55,489 bases of DNA from Verrucomicrobiota bacterium (GTDB lineage: Bacteria > Verrucomicrobiota > Verrucomicrobiia > Opitutales > Opitutaceae): assembly GCA_023426435.1 (NCBI GenBank), contig JAFAAS010000135.1, positions 1 through 55,489 on the forward strand, in the 5' to 3' direction. Shown here one piece after another: positions 25,609 through 34,338 of this stretch; position 1 is the stretch's first letter, and each line of letters starts with the position of its first letter. A program made the translations under genes and the position numbers. The notes beneath the pieces are model-generated. The model saw only the letters and a list, made by a program, of their open reading frames with translations, was not told where the DNA came from and did not search any database.

Positions 25609-26752
25609 TCACTCATCCATCTGGATGTCCTTGTTCCGATGCCGCGGACATCCCGCGCGCAGCCAGGCATTCACGAAACGGTCGAGATCGCCGTCGAGCA
25701 CGCCTTGCGTGTCGCTCGTGCTCACGCCCGTGCGCAGATCCTTCACCATCTGATACGGCTGCAACACATAGCTGCGAATCTGCGCCCCCCAACCGATCTC
25801 GCCTTTCTCGCCGTAGAACTTGTCCATCTCCGCGCGCTGCTCGTCCTGCTTTTTCTCATACAAGCGCGCTTTCAACACGTTCATCGCCGCCGCTTTGTTC
25901 TTCAGCTGCGAACGTTCGTTCTGACACACCACCACGATCCCGCTGGGATTATGCGTGATGCGAACCGCCGAGTCCGTCGTGTTGACGCCTTGGCCGCCCT
26001 TGCCCGACGAACGATACACGTCGATGCGCAAATCTTTCTCGTCGATCTCCATGTCGATCTCGTCGCTCACTTCCGCGATCACATCCACCGCACAAAACGA
26101 GGTGTGCCGCCGCTTGTTCGAATCGAATGGACTGATCCGCACGAGCCGATGCACGCCGCGCTCCGCTTTCACGTAGCCGTAGGCATTCTCGCCCTTGATC
26201 AACATCGTCGCTTTCGTGATCCCCGCCTGGTCGCCCGCCTGCACGTCCTGCACTTCCACCGTGTAGCCGCGCCGCTCCGCCCAGCGGTTATACATGCGGA
26301 AAAGGATGTCCGCCCAGTCGTTGGACTCCGTGCCGCCCGCGCCCGACTGGATCGAGAGGATCGCGTTGTTCTTGTCGAACTGCCCCGTCAGGAACGACGC
26401 GATCTCCAGGTCGTCGAGCTCATCGACCATGCCGGTCACTTGTCCTTCGAGCTCCTGCTGATACATCTCGCGTTCGCCCTCGGACGCCGTCTCCACGAGC
26501 TCCACCATCACGTCGAGATCGTCGACTTTCTTGCGAAAGGCCACGACCGGCAACACGGCCTTCTTCAAGCCGTTCAACTTCGCGATGTGCTTCTGCGCCC
26601 GTTCGTTGTTATCCCAAAACGTCGGCGCGCCCATTTCGGCCTCTAGCGCCTCGATCTCTCGCTGCTTTTGTTCGCAGTCAAAGAAACCTCCATAAGTGCC
26701 CGGCGCGCTTCTTGATGTTCTCGATGTGGGAAAATGTTTCGGGAGCGATCAT
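25609..26752 (-). CDS. prfB: Peptide chain release factor 2 with programmed +1 frameshift
   Basis: RF2 releases peptides at UGA and UAA. The start at ATG 26752 gives 24 codons (MIAPETFSHIENIKKRAGHL, then WRFL), then in-frame TGA at 26680-26678. The slippery site reads GGAGG-TTT-CTT-TGA-C, with the Shine-Dalgarno-like GGAGG at 26691-26687 placed exactly as in E. coli prfB. A +1 shift continues as DCEQKQREIEALEAEMGAPT for 356 residues to 25609. The peptidyl-transferase motif GKGGQGVN and anticodon tripeptide SPF (RISPFDSNKRR) are present. Low RF2 would raise frameshifting, the known autoregulation. It starts 27 bp after the pseudokinase stop. Confidence 0.96.
26678..26691 (-). promoter_or_regulatory. 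Programmed +1 frameshift site of prfB
   Basis: On the minus strand the order is GGAGG, TTT, CTT, TGA, C. The stop TGA (26680-26678) is followed by C, the context that terminates poorly, and the upstream GGAGG stimulates slippage on CTT. Confidence 0.95.
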
Positions 26753-26778
26753 GATGAACGCCCATGGCCGCAAACTCG

Positions 26779-29553
26779 TCACGGCGGCGCAAGGGAAAAC
26801 TCCGCCTCCAGCCCCGCCGGCGTCCCGAGGTAAAACATCCGCCGGCCGCTCAACTCATGCCAGGTCTCCCGCTCGAGGGGCCGCTCGAGCAGCAAGACGT
26901 CTCGCGACGCGAGTTCGCGATCGCGCGCATTGTAAATCATCACGCCGAATCCGCGCGTCGTCGGCACCCGCACCGCGAGATAAACGCTGACTCCTTTTTT
27001 TGGATACGGCTGCAACAGCACCGCCGCGCTCACCATCGCGAAGGCCGACTGTTCCGCCGATGCCGCCGCGCGCGCCGTCACCTTCAACGATGGCACCGGC
27101 GGCGACGGCCGAAAATTCCACGTCTGCAGCGGACCACGCAAACGCCGCCCAAATCCGTCGTCGACCACCTCATAGCGCCCCGTCGCCAACAACGCCTCGG
27201 GCGTGCCCGCTTCCGCCAGCGGCACTTCGGTCACCGTTTCTTCCGCCTTCACTTCGGCTGGCAGATTCCGCCGATGTTCCACCTTCGGCTCCGCGCCGAC
27301 GCTCCAAAGCATCGGCTGCAACAACATCCCCAACACGACACCCACCGTCGCCACGAGCACCGCGTGCACATCCCACCACCTCGGCTCGGGAATCGTCACC
27401 GGCGGCCCTTTGCCTTTCGTCAGTTTCTCCACGCGTTCGCGGATCTCGCGTAATTGCACGCTCAATACCCGCGCCGTCGCGCCTTCCGCCACGCGTTCCG
27501 CTTCCTTTCTCCCCCGCTCCCACCCGTCGCCCCACGTCCACGCCGCCGCCGCTCCGTCGAATCGCGCGATCATCCCCCGCACTCGCCACCACAACCACGC
27601 GCGCGATCCCAACATCGCTCCCGCCAACACCGCCGGTTGCACCGCGGAACGCGACCACCACCCCGCGAGCGCCGTCAGCACCAGCACCAAACCCGCAAAC
27701 ACCGCCGGCTTCTCGCCCCAGGGCCGCGCAACTCCCAGCACGCGTCGCAACCGCACCCACAGCAACTTGCGCCCAATTCCCGCCGCCCGCTCCTGCAGCT
27801 CCGCGCATTGACGCCTCCGCCATTCTTCGTGCGTCACGAATCCATGCCGCTCCGGCGCCTCCGCCGCATACGCCAGCAGCACCAACTCCGCCGGCTCCGG
27901 CGTCTTCCCCGCAAACAATTCCGCGACCGCCGCATCCGTGTTCGTCGCATGCGTCGCGCGCAGGAGATCCACTTTTTCCCGCAACACCGCTCCGCCCAAT
28001 AGCGACAGCTCCAACATCCGCGCCTGCCCCGCCGCATCGTCCGCATCCAGCCACCCATACGCCGACGCCTGCCGCAACGCCGCCGCTCCTTTCGCCGCCA
28101 CCGCCTTCAACACTCGCGCCGCCGCCGCATCATGCGGCTCCACCGCTTCGATCACCGCCGGCGAAAGCAGCGCCGTCACGAGCGCCACGCCGTTGTCCAC
28201 GCCTCCGCTTTTCAACAACTCCCCGATCCCGTGCAAATCGATCGCATGCCCGCAGACGCGAAAGCTCGGCCGCCCTCCTGCTCCCGCCGCCAGCGTCAGC
28301 CACGCGACCGCCGCCGTCACCGGCCGCCTCGCCACCATCGGCAACTGCTCCCAACCGCGTCCTTCCGCCAGATCGCACACGCGCTGCAACCGATCCCAGT
28401 CCGCGCGATGCGCCGGCACTTCGCTCAGGAAATGCGCGAGCGTCTCCGGTTCCTGCGGATGAAACAGCATGTCTTCCCCCTCCGCCCAATACTTCGCTTG
28501 CACGAAAAACTCCGCCGCTTCCGCCACCGTGAAAACGCGTCCTTTCCAACTCCACATCCGCGTGCCGCGCGGCACATCGTAGTGATCCCGCACCGTTTCC
28601 CGCCGCAGCCATCGCTGCACCGCATCGAGCCCCCACCGGCCGTCAACCGCACTGCTCAACAATCCCCGCAGCAGCGCCATGCACCCGGGATCCGCCTGCG
28701 TGAACTCGAGCGCCCCCGCCTTCACGTCCGGCATCTCGTTTTCCCTCAACCACTGCTCCGCGCGCCGACGCAACTCCGGCGTGGGCCGCGACACATCCCG
28801 GTCCCACACCACCGCCAGCACGTGCTTCCCCAATAAGAATTCCTGCACCACGCGGCCCACCGACCACCAATCCCACGCGCACAATCCCGTCCCCGGCGGA
28901 TGCTTCTCCACCCCGACCGCTTCCGGCGGCGCATAAAACGGATCCACGTCCGCCAGCGCGACCTCAGGCTGCGTGTAAAGCGTCGCTTCCTGCAACCCGC
29001 CGAGCACGTAAACCGGCTCGCCTTTCGTTTCATCCACGAAGATCGATTCCGGCCGGATGTTGAGGTGCACCACGCCGTGTCCATGCAACGCCGCCAGCGC
29101 CCCCGCGATCTGCCGCATGAGGCTCTCGATGTCCGCGAAATTCGGCCGATGCGCCGCCATCCACTCGCGCAACGTCATCGGCGGCGGCAACGCCGTGATC
29201 TCATAACGCCAGCCCGATTCTTCATGCGCCTCGATGCAGCGCACCACTTTCGAATCCGTTAACGCACACAGCCGCTCCCACGCGCCGCGACGCCACTCCG
29301 TGCCCGCATGAACCCGGGCCGCCCGCACCACCACCGTCTCCATCAACCCCACATGATTCGCCACGAAACACCACGGCGTCCCCGGCACCTCCGCTTCGAT
29401 CGCCAGATTCCGCCAGCGCCGCCCCACGCGCAGCCCCGGATCGGCGGCCGCGTCCAACGACATCGGCCCCGGACCGGGCGGCGCGCCATCATCGACCGTC
29501 GCGTGGGCAGAGTCCGGCATGAGACGAGGTTTTGGCTCCTCGTCTAACGGCAC
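26779..29553 (-). CDS. Large membrane protein with a degenerate Ser/Thr kinase domain (pseudokinase)
   Basis: The 924-residue protein has an N-terminal kinase-like fold (about 40-300), but key residues are changed. The catalytic loop reads HLNIRPESI (HRDLKPENI in active kinases; Asp to Asn at 165). The DFG site reads VLGG, and the subdomain II Lys is Arg (VVVRAA). The APE-like PPEA and DWWSVG segments remain, so the fold is recognisable. A helical middle region (~300-600) is followed by hydrophobic segments near 640-665 and 750-772, then a ~150-residue C-terminal globular region. It sits between tatC and prfB with gaps of 20 and 27 bp. Role unknown. Confidence 0.75.
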   Translation of the reverse strand: MPLDEEPKPRLMPDSAHATVDDGAPPGPGPMSLDAAADPGLRVGRRWRNLAIEAEVPGTPWCFVANHVGLMETVVVRAARVHAGTEWRRGAWERLCALTDSKVVRCIEAHEESGWRYEITALPPPMTLREWMAAHRPNFADIESLMRQIAGALAALHGHGVVHLNIRPESIFVDETKGEPVYVLGGLQEATLYTQPEVALADVDPFYAPPEAVGVEKHPPGTGLCAWDWWSVGRVVQEFLLGKHVLAVVWDRDVSRPTPELRRRAEQWLRENEMPDVKAGALEFTQADPGCMALLRGLLSSAVDGRWGLDAVQRWLRRETVRDHYDVPRGTRMWSWKGRVFTVAEAAEFFVQAKYWAEGEDMLFHPQEPETLAHFLSEVPAHRADWDRLQRVCDLAEGRGWEQLPMVARRPVTAAVAWLTLAAGAGGRPSFRVCGHAIDLHGIGELLKSGGVDNGVALVTALLSPAVIEAVEPHDAAAARVLKAVAAKGAAALRQASAYGWLDADDAAGQARMLELSLLGGAVLREKVDLLRATHATNTDAAVAELFAGKTPEPAELVLLAYAAEAPERHGFVTHEEWRRRQCAELQERAAGIGRKLLWVRLRRVLGVARPWGEKPAVFAGLVLVLTALAGWWSRSAVQPAVLAGAMLGSRAWLWWRVRGMIARFDGAAAAWTWGDGWERGRKEAERVAEGATARVLSVQLREIRERVEKLTKGKGPPVTIPEPRWWDVHAVLVATVGVVLGMLLQPMLWSVGAEPKVEHRRNLPAEVKAEETVTEVPLAEAGTPEALLATGRYEVVDDGFGRRLRGPLQTWNFRPSPPVPSLKVTARAAASAEQSAFAMVSAAVLLQPYPKKGVSVYLAVRVPTTRGFGVMIYNARDRELASRDVLLLERPLERETWHELSGRRMFYLGTPAGLEAEFSLAPP

Positions 29554-29573
29554 GCCCGGCCGTTTCCTTTAAC

Positions 29574-30557
29574 TCAGACTTCCCGCGCTTCGGCCGCCTC
29601 TCTGCGCCTGTCCTGCCGTTCCCAATACCGCGCAATCAGAATGCTGATTTCGTAGAGAATATACATCGGCACGGCCATCGAGACCTGAGTGATCACCTCC
29701 GGCGTCGTCAACAGCGCGCCGAGAATCAGCGCCAGCACGATCACGTGCCGTCGATAATGCGCCAGTTGATCGGCCGTCAGAAAGCCCATCTTCACCAGCA
29801 GCAACACCACGACCGGAAACTGGAAGCCGATCCCCATGCCCAAAATCAGTTTCGACACGAAACTGATGTAAGCGTCCGCCCGCCAATCCTGCGCCTGAAA
29901 CCCAAGCAGGTTCGAATACTCCACCGAGGCCTTCAACGCCAGCGGCACCAGGAAGAAATACGTCAGCAGCACTCCCGTGAAAAACAGGAACACCCCCCAG
30001 CCCAGCCACTGGAAGAACACTTTCTTCTCCCGCACGCTCAGCGCCGGTAGGAAAAACTGCCCCATGAAATAAATCCAAAACGGCGCCGCCACGATCATCG
30101 CCGCATAAAACGCCACCCGAAACGCGATGAAGAACGCCTCCGCTGGAGTAAGATTCAACAGCCTCACTCGCAGGCTCGGAGTCAGCGAGGTGACCGGCAA
30201 GGGCGTGAGCGTCGCCACTTTTTTTCCATCGATCTCGTCGACGCCGATCTTGTAACGCAGCTGCGTCAGCCCGCCTTCAACCCCGCCAAATTCTTCGACC
30301 GGCACTTCGTAAGGCCCCAGCTTCGTATTCCCGATCTCAAACGCCACCGTCGGCTTCGGCTCCTGGAACTTGTCGATGTTATGCAGCGGATACTCGAGGA
30401 TCGGCATGATCCGGTGCGAGAGCAGCAAACAAGCGATCATCGCCAGCCCGATCGCGATGAACGAACGCACCAACGCCTTGCGCAAATCGCGCAGATGATC
30501 CCAAAAAGATTTCCGGGCCCCAAACTCGTCTTCCTCTGTCGAAAGCGGATCACTCAT
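29574..30557 (-). CDS. tatC: Twin-arginine translocase subunit TatC
   Basis: Core receptor of the Tat pathway for folded proteins. The start is MSDPLSTEEDEFGARKSFWDHLRDLRKALVRS, containing the conserved cytoplasmic HL-DLRK segment; then TM1 (FIAIGLAMIACLLL), later VAAPFWIYFMGQFFLPAL and REKKVFF, and TM5-6 (HVIVLALILGALLTTPEVIT). At 327 residues it is longer than E. coli TatC (258), because of a ~80-residue periplasmic insert after TM1. TatA/B are not in the window. It heads the tatC-pseudokinase-prfB run. Confidence 0.94.
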   Translation of the reverse strand: MSDPLSTEEDEFGARKSFWDHLRDLRKALVRSFIAIGLAMIACLLLSHRIMPILEYPLHNIDKFQEPKPTVAFEIGNTKLGPYEVPVEEFGGVEGGLTQLRYKIGVDEIDGKKVATLTPLPVTSLTPSLRVRLLNLTPAEAFFIAFRVAFYAAMIVAAPFWIYFMGQFFLPALSVREKKVFFQWLGWGVFLFFTGVLLTYFFLVPLALKASVEYSNLLGFQAQDWRADAYISFVSKLILGMGIGFQFPVVVLLLVKMGFLTADQLAHYRRHVIVLALILGALLTTPEVITQVSMAVPMYILYEISILIARYWERQDRRREAAEAREV

Positions 30558-30570
30558 GAATGTATCGCAA

Positions 30571-30597
30571 CGTAGGAGCGTGCTTGCACGCGATCCG
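30571..30597. repeat. GTAG-headed REP-like element between fcl and tatC
   Basis: GTAGGAGCGTGCTTGCACGC (30572-30591) followed by GATCC. The stem is GCGTGC-tt-GCACGC. The sequence is strikingly like Pseudomonas-type REPs (GTAGGAGCnnGC..GCnnGCGA). A relative is at 51299. Confidence 0.75.
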
Positions 30598-30680
30598 CAA
30601 GCTTCGCGAGCCCAGAATCACCCGTCGCTCGCGTAGAGGGACGCGCGCTGCCCGCCACGCGCCGGCCGAAAGCGCACCGC

Positions 30681-31616
30681 TCAACCCCGCAACGTCCCCG
30701 CCGCTTTCTCCGCCAAAAACGACCGATACGTCTGCTCCACCCCGTCGCGCAGACTCAGCTGCGCCGTCCAACCGAGACGCGTCAGCTTCGAAACATCCAT
30801 CAACTTGCGCGGCGTGCCATCCGGCTTCGACGCATCCCACACGATCTTCCCCGCGAAACCCGTCACTTGCGCCACGGTTTCCGTCAGCTCCTTGATCGTC
30901 ACATCCGTGCCCGAGCCCACGTTGATCCAATCCGGCGGATCTTCGAGCTTCAGCAAAAACGCACACGCATCCGCCAGCTCGTCCACGTGCAGAAATTCCC
31001 GCCGCGGCGATCCCGTGCCCCAAGCGACCACTTCCGATCGCCCCGCTTCCTTCGCTTCGTGAAACTTCCGGATCAACGCCGGCAACACATGCGAATTCTG
31101 CAGGTGGTAATTGTCACCCGGCCCATAAAGATTCGTCGGCATCGCCGAGTGAAACAACACGCCGTATTGCTTCCGGTAATACTGGCACAGCTTCAACCCC
31201 GCGATCTTCGCGATCGCATACGCCTCATTCGTCGGCTCCAGCTCGCTCGTAAGCAAACAATCCTCCGCCATCGGCTGCGGCGCATGCTTCGGATAAATGC
31301 AGGAGCTGCCCAAAAACAACAGCCGCTTCACCCCATGACGATACGCCGAATGCACCCCATTCGCCGCCACCATCATGTTGTCGTAAATGAACTCCGCCGG
31401 ATACGTGTTGTTCGCGTGGATGCCTCCGACCTTCGCCGCCGCGATGATCGCCACGTCCGGCTTCTCCGCCTCATAAAAACGATCCACCGCCGCCTGGTCC
31501 GTGAGCTCCACTTCCCGCCGCGAACGCGTCAAAATCGCCACCCCCGGCTCCCGCGCAAACCGCCGCACGAGCGCGGACCCGACCATCCCTTGGTGACCAG
31601 CGATATAAAGCTTCAT
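30681..31616 (-). CDS. fcl: GDP-L-fucose synthase
   Basis: NADP-dependent epimerase/reductase making GDP-L-fucose from the Gmd product. From ATG 31616 the product is 311 residues, starting MKLYIAGHQGMVGSALVRRF with the Rossmann GxxGxxG. It has the SDR catalytic LFLGSSCIYP and NEAYAIAKIAGLKLC (Tyr-x3-Lys) and the family NLYGPGDNY and REFLHVDELADA. It lies just downstream of gmd on the same strand, across an inverted repeat. The deoxysugar product suggests fucosylated surface polysaccharide. Confidence 0.95.
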   Translation of the reverse strand: MKLYIAGHQGMVGSALVRRFAREPGVAILTRSRREVELTDQAAVDRFYEAEKPDVAIIAAAKVGGIHANNTYPAEFIYDNMMVAANGVHSAYRHGVKRLLFLGSSCIYPKHAPQPMAEDCLLTSELEPTNEAYAIAKIAGLKLCQYYRKQYGVLFHSAMPTNLYGPGDNYHLQNSHVLPALIRKFHEAKEAGRSEVVAWGTGSPRREFLHVDELADACAFLLKLEDPPDWINVGSGTDVTIKELTETVAQVTGFAGKIVWDASKPDGTPRKLMDVSKLTRLGWTAQLSLRDGVEQTYRSFLAEKAAGTLRG

Positions 31617-31625
31617 AAAATAAAA

Positions 31626-31697
31626 ACCACGAAACACCCCAAAGACATGAAGCGTCCCCGATGGGTCCGTTTCGTGCGTTGGGTGTATTTCGTGGCG
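31626..31697. repeat. Word-type inverted repeat between gmd and fcl
   Basis: The left arm (31628-31645, CCACGAAACACCCCAAAG) and right arm (31678-31695, GTTGGGTGTATTTCGTGG) are imperfect inverted copies. This is yet another word family (ACCACGAAACACC). Confidence 0.8.
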
Positions 31698-31707
31698 ATC
31701 GGAAAAA

Positions 31708-32727
31708 TCAAACGATCTTTGGCAGCTTGCTGATCTGCAGCTCGCGCTCCGCCAGCTTCAAATCCGATTCCACCATGATCTTCACCAAATCCTTGAACCG
31801 CACCTTCGGCTCCCAACCGAGCTGCTTGCGCGCTTTCGCGGGATCGCCAATCAGCAATTCGACTTCCGCCGGGCGCTCGTAGCGCTGGTCGTATTTCACG
31901 TATTTCTCCCAGTCGAGTCCGAGCAACCCGAACGCCTCCTGGCAAAACTCCTTCACCGTGTGCGTCTCATTCGTCGCCACCACGTAGTCGTCCGGTTTGT
32001 CCTGCTGCAGCATCAGCCACATCATCTCGACGTATTCCTTCGCATAACCCCAGTCGCGTCGCGCATCGAGGTTACCGAGCACCAACGCGTCCTGCAGCCC
32101 GAGTTTGATGCGCGTCGCCGCCCGCGTGATCTTGCGCGTCACGAACGTTTCACCGCGCCGCGGCGACTCGTGATTGAACAGGATCCCGTTGCTCGCATGC
32201 AGATTGTAGCTCTCGCGATAATTCACCGTGAGCCAATACGCGTAAACTTTCGCACAGCCATACGGCGAACGCGGCCAGAACGGCGTCTTCTCCGTCTGCG
32301 GCACTTCCTGCACCTTGCCGAACATCTCCGACGATGACGCCTGATAAAACCGCACCTTCTTCACCAACCCCGCCTCGCGAACCGCTTCGAGAATCCGCTG
32401 CGCGCCCAAACCGCAAACATCTCCGGTGTATTCCGGCACGTCGAACGACACCCGCACGTGCGACTGCGCGCCGAGATTATAAATTTCGTCCGGCTGAAGC
32501 TCATACAACAACTTCACCATCTGCACTGAGTCGGCGAGATCGCCGTAGTGCAGGAAGAGCTTCTTCCCGTAAACGTTCGGATCCGTATACAAATGATCGA
32601 TACGATCCGTGTTGAACGTCGAGGCACGACGAATCACGCCGTGCACTTCATAACCTTTGGAGAGAAGCAGCTCCGCCAGATAGGACCCGTCCTGGCCGGT
32701 GATGCCGGTAATCAGCGCTTTTTTCAT
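31708..32727 (-). CDS. gmd: GDP-mannose 4,6-dehydratase
   Basis: Converts GDP-D-mannose to GDP-4-keto-6-deoxymannose, the first step to GDP-L-fucose. The 339-residue SDR begins MKKALITGITGQDGSYLAEL (NADP loop). It has the family RRASTFNTDRIDHLY, catalytic RFYQASSSEMFG and YGCAKVYAYWLTVNYRE (Tyr-x3-Lys), and NHESPRRGETFVTRKITRA. Length matches the family (~340). It is divergent from the aldehyde dehydrogenase across 202 bp, in which I see no clear promoter. Confidence 0.97.
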   Translation of the reverse strand: MKKALITGITGQDGSYLAELLLSKGYEVHGVIRRASTFNTDRIDHLYTDPNVYGKKLFLHYGDLADSVQMVKLLYELQPDEIYNLGAQSHVRVSFDVPEYTGDVCGLGAQRILEAVREAGLVKKVRFYQASSSEMFGKVQEVPQTEKTPFWPRSPYGCAKVYAYWLTVNYRESYNLHASNGILFNHESPRRGETFVTRKITRAATRIKLGLQDALVLGNLDARRDWGYAKEYVEMMWLMLQQDKPDDYVVATNETHTVKEFCQEAFGLLGLDWEKYVKYDQRYERPAEVELLIGDPAKARKQLGWEPKVRFKDLVKIMVESDLKLAERELQISKLPKIV

Positions 32728-32929
32728 GCAGTTGAATTGGCGACAGTAGGATTCGACTCACCCCCTGCAAGTTCCACGAGCGTCCTATTTCCCCGCGGCC
32801 AGCGGGGTTGATCAGGGTTACCCCGATAGCACGACAAAAACACCCCGCCTCCGCGTCCCGACAACCAATCGCCATTCGCCCGTCCGCCCGCCCGCTTGCC
32901 GCGCCCGCTCGCGCGTGTTCCATCACGCT

Positions 32930-34297
32930 ATGGCGTTCGTCACCATCGATCCCGCAACCGGACAAAAACTCGCCTCTCACCGCGAACACTCGTCCCGGCA
33001 GATCGCCGAGCTCGTCGCCCGCTCCCGTTCCGCCTTCGAATCCTGGCGCACCACATCCCTGCACGAGCGAGGCCGCGTGCTTCGTCGCATCGCCAAAACC
33101 CTCCTCCGCCGCCGCGACGAACTCGCCCGTCTCATCACCTCCGAGATGGGCAAACCGCTCGCGCAATCCGTCGCCGAAATCGAAAAAAGCGCCGCCGCCT
33201 GCGAATTCTACGCCGCGCACGCTTCCGAATTTCTTGCGTCCCGCCGCCCTCCCCACGCCCCTGCCAACGCCCGCGTCAGCTTCGCTCCGCTCGGGCCCGT
33301 GCTCGCAATCATGCCGTGGAATTTTCCTTTCTGGCAAACGCTCCGCGCCGCCGCCCCCGCCCTGATGGCGGGAAACACTTTCCTCCTCAAACCGGCGCCC
33401 GCCACCAGCGGCTGCGGCGTCGCGCTCGCTGGATTGTTTTCCGACGCCCGCATCCCGCCCGATCTGTTCCTCACGCTGCTCATCGAGCCGCCCGCCATCG
33501 CCAAACTCATCGCCGATCCGCGCCTCGCCGCCGTCACGCTCACCGGCAGCACCCGCGCCGGAAAATCCGTCGCCGCGCTCGCGGGCGCCGCCATGAAACC
33601 CGCCACCTTCGAACTCGGCGGCAGCGACGCGTATTTGATTCTTGGTGACGCCGACCTCGATCGCGCCGCCAAAATCTGCGCGCAATCCCGCCTCATCAAC
33701 TCCGGCCAGAGCTGCATCGCCGCCAAACGCTTCATCGTCGAACGCCGCGTCCGGCGCGACTTCGAGCGCCGCCTCGTCGCCGAGATGAGCGCCGCCCGCG
33801 TCGGTTCGCCTCTCGATCCTTCCACGAACATCGGTCCTCTCGCTCGCGCCGACCTTCGCGACCACTTGCATTCACAGGTCCGCCGCAGCATCGCCCGCGG
33901 CGCGCGCGTCCTCCTGGAAGGCGGCCCGTTGCCCGATCGTCCGGGCTTCTTCTACGCCCCGGTCGTTCTCACCGATGTCGCACCCGGCATGCCCGCTTAC
34001 GACGAAGAGCTGTTTGGTCCCGTCGCCTCGATCATCGTCGTCCGCGACGAAGCCGAAGCCGTCCGCATCGCCAACCAATCCGCCTACGGCCTCGGCTCCG
34101 GCGTTTTCACCCGCAGCCGCACCCGCGCCCAACGCGTCGCCGCGCAACTCGAAGCCGGCAACGTCGCCATCAACGATTTCGTCCGTTCCGATCCGTCCCT
34201 TCCTTTCGGCGGCGTAAAAGACAGCGGCCACGGTCGCGAACTCGGCGAATGGGGGCTCCACGCCTTCACCAACATAAAAACCATCGTCGCCCACTGA
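32930..34297 (+). CDS. NAD(P)-dependent aldehyde dehydrogenase, succinate-semialdehyde type
   Basis: A 455-residue ALDH from ATG 32930 (MAFVTIDPATGQKLASH). It shows MPWNFPFWQTLRAAAPALMAGN, the coenzyme loop LTGSTRAGKSVA, catalytic Glu in FELGGSDAYLIL and nucleophile Cys in NSGQSCIAAKRFIV. The C-terminal part has EELFGPVASIIVV and LPFGGVKDSGHGRELG. The GEMGKPLAQSVAEIEKSA-like early segment and length match short SSADH (Sad/YneI-like) enzymes, so succinate semialdehyde is the likely substrate, by family only. Confidence 0.9.
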   Translation: MAFVTIDPATGQKLASHREHSSRQIAELVARSRSAFESWRTTSLHERGRVLRRIAKTLLRRRDELARLITSEMGKPLAQSVAEIEKSAAACEFYAAHASEFLASRRPPHAPANARVSFAPLGPVLAIMPWNFPFWQTLRAAAPALMAGNTFLLKPAPATSGCGVALAGLFSDARIPPDLFLTLLIEPPAIAKLIADPRLAAVTLTGSTRAGKSVAALAGAAMKPATFELGGSDAYLILGDADLDRAAKICAQSRLINSGQSCIAAKRFIVERRVRRDFERRLVAEMSAARVGSPLDPSTNIGPLARADLRDHLHSQVRRSIARGARVLLEGGPLPDRPGFFYAPVVLTDVAPGMPAYDEELFGPVASIIVVRDEAEAVRIANQSAYGLGSGVFTRSRTRAQRVAAQLEAGNVAINDFVRSDPSLPFGGVKDSGHGRELGEWGLHAFTNIKTIVAH

Positions 34298-34298
34298 G

Positions 34299-34328
34299 AG
34301 GTAGGGCGCGGCCTCCCGACGCCGCTCC
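34299..34328. repeat. GTAG-headed REP-like hairpin after the aldehyde dehydrogenase
   Basis: GTAGGGCGCGGCCTCCCGAC begins at 34301, immediately after the TGA stop. It is related to the element at 16476 and lies between convergent genes. Confidence 0.55.
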
Positions 34329-34338
34329 GCGACACTCG

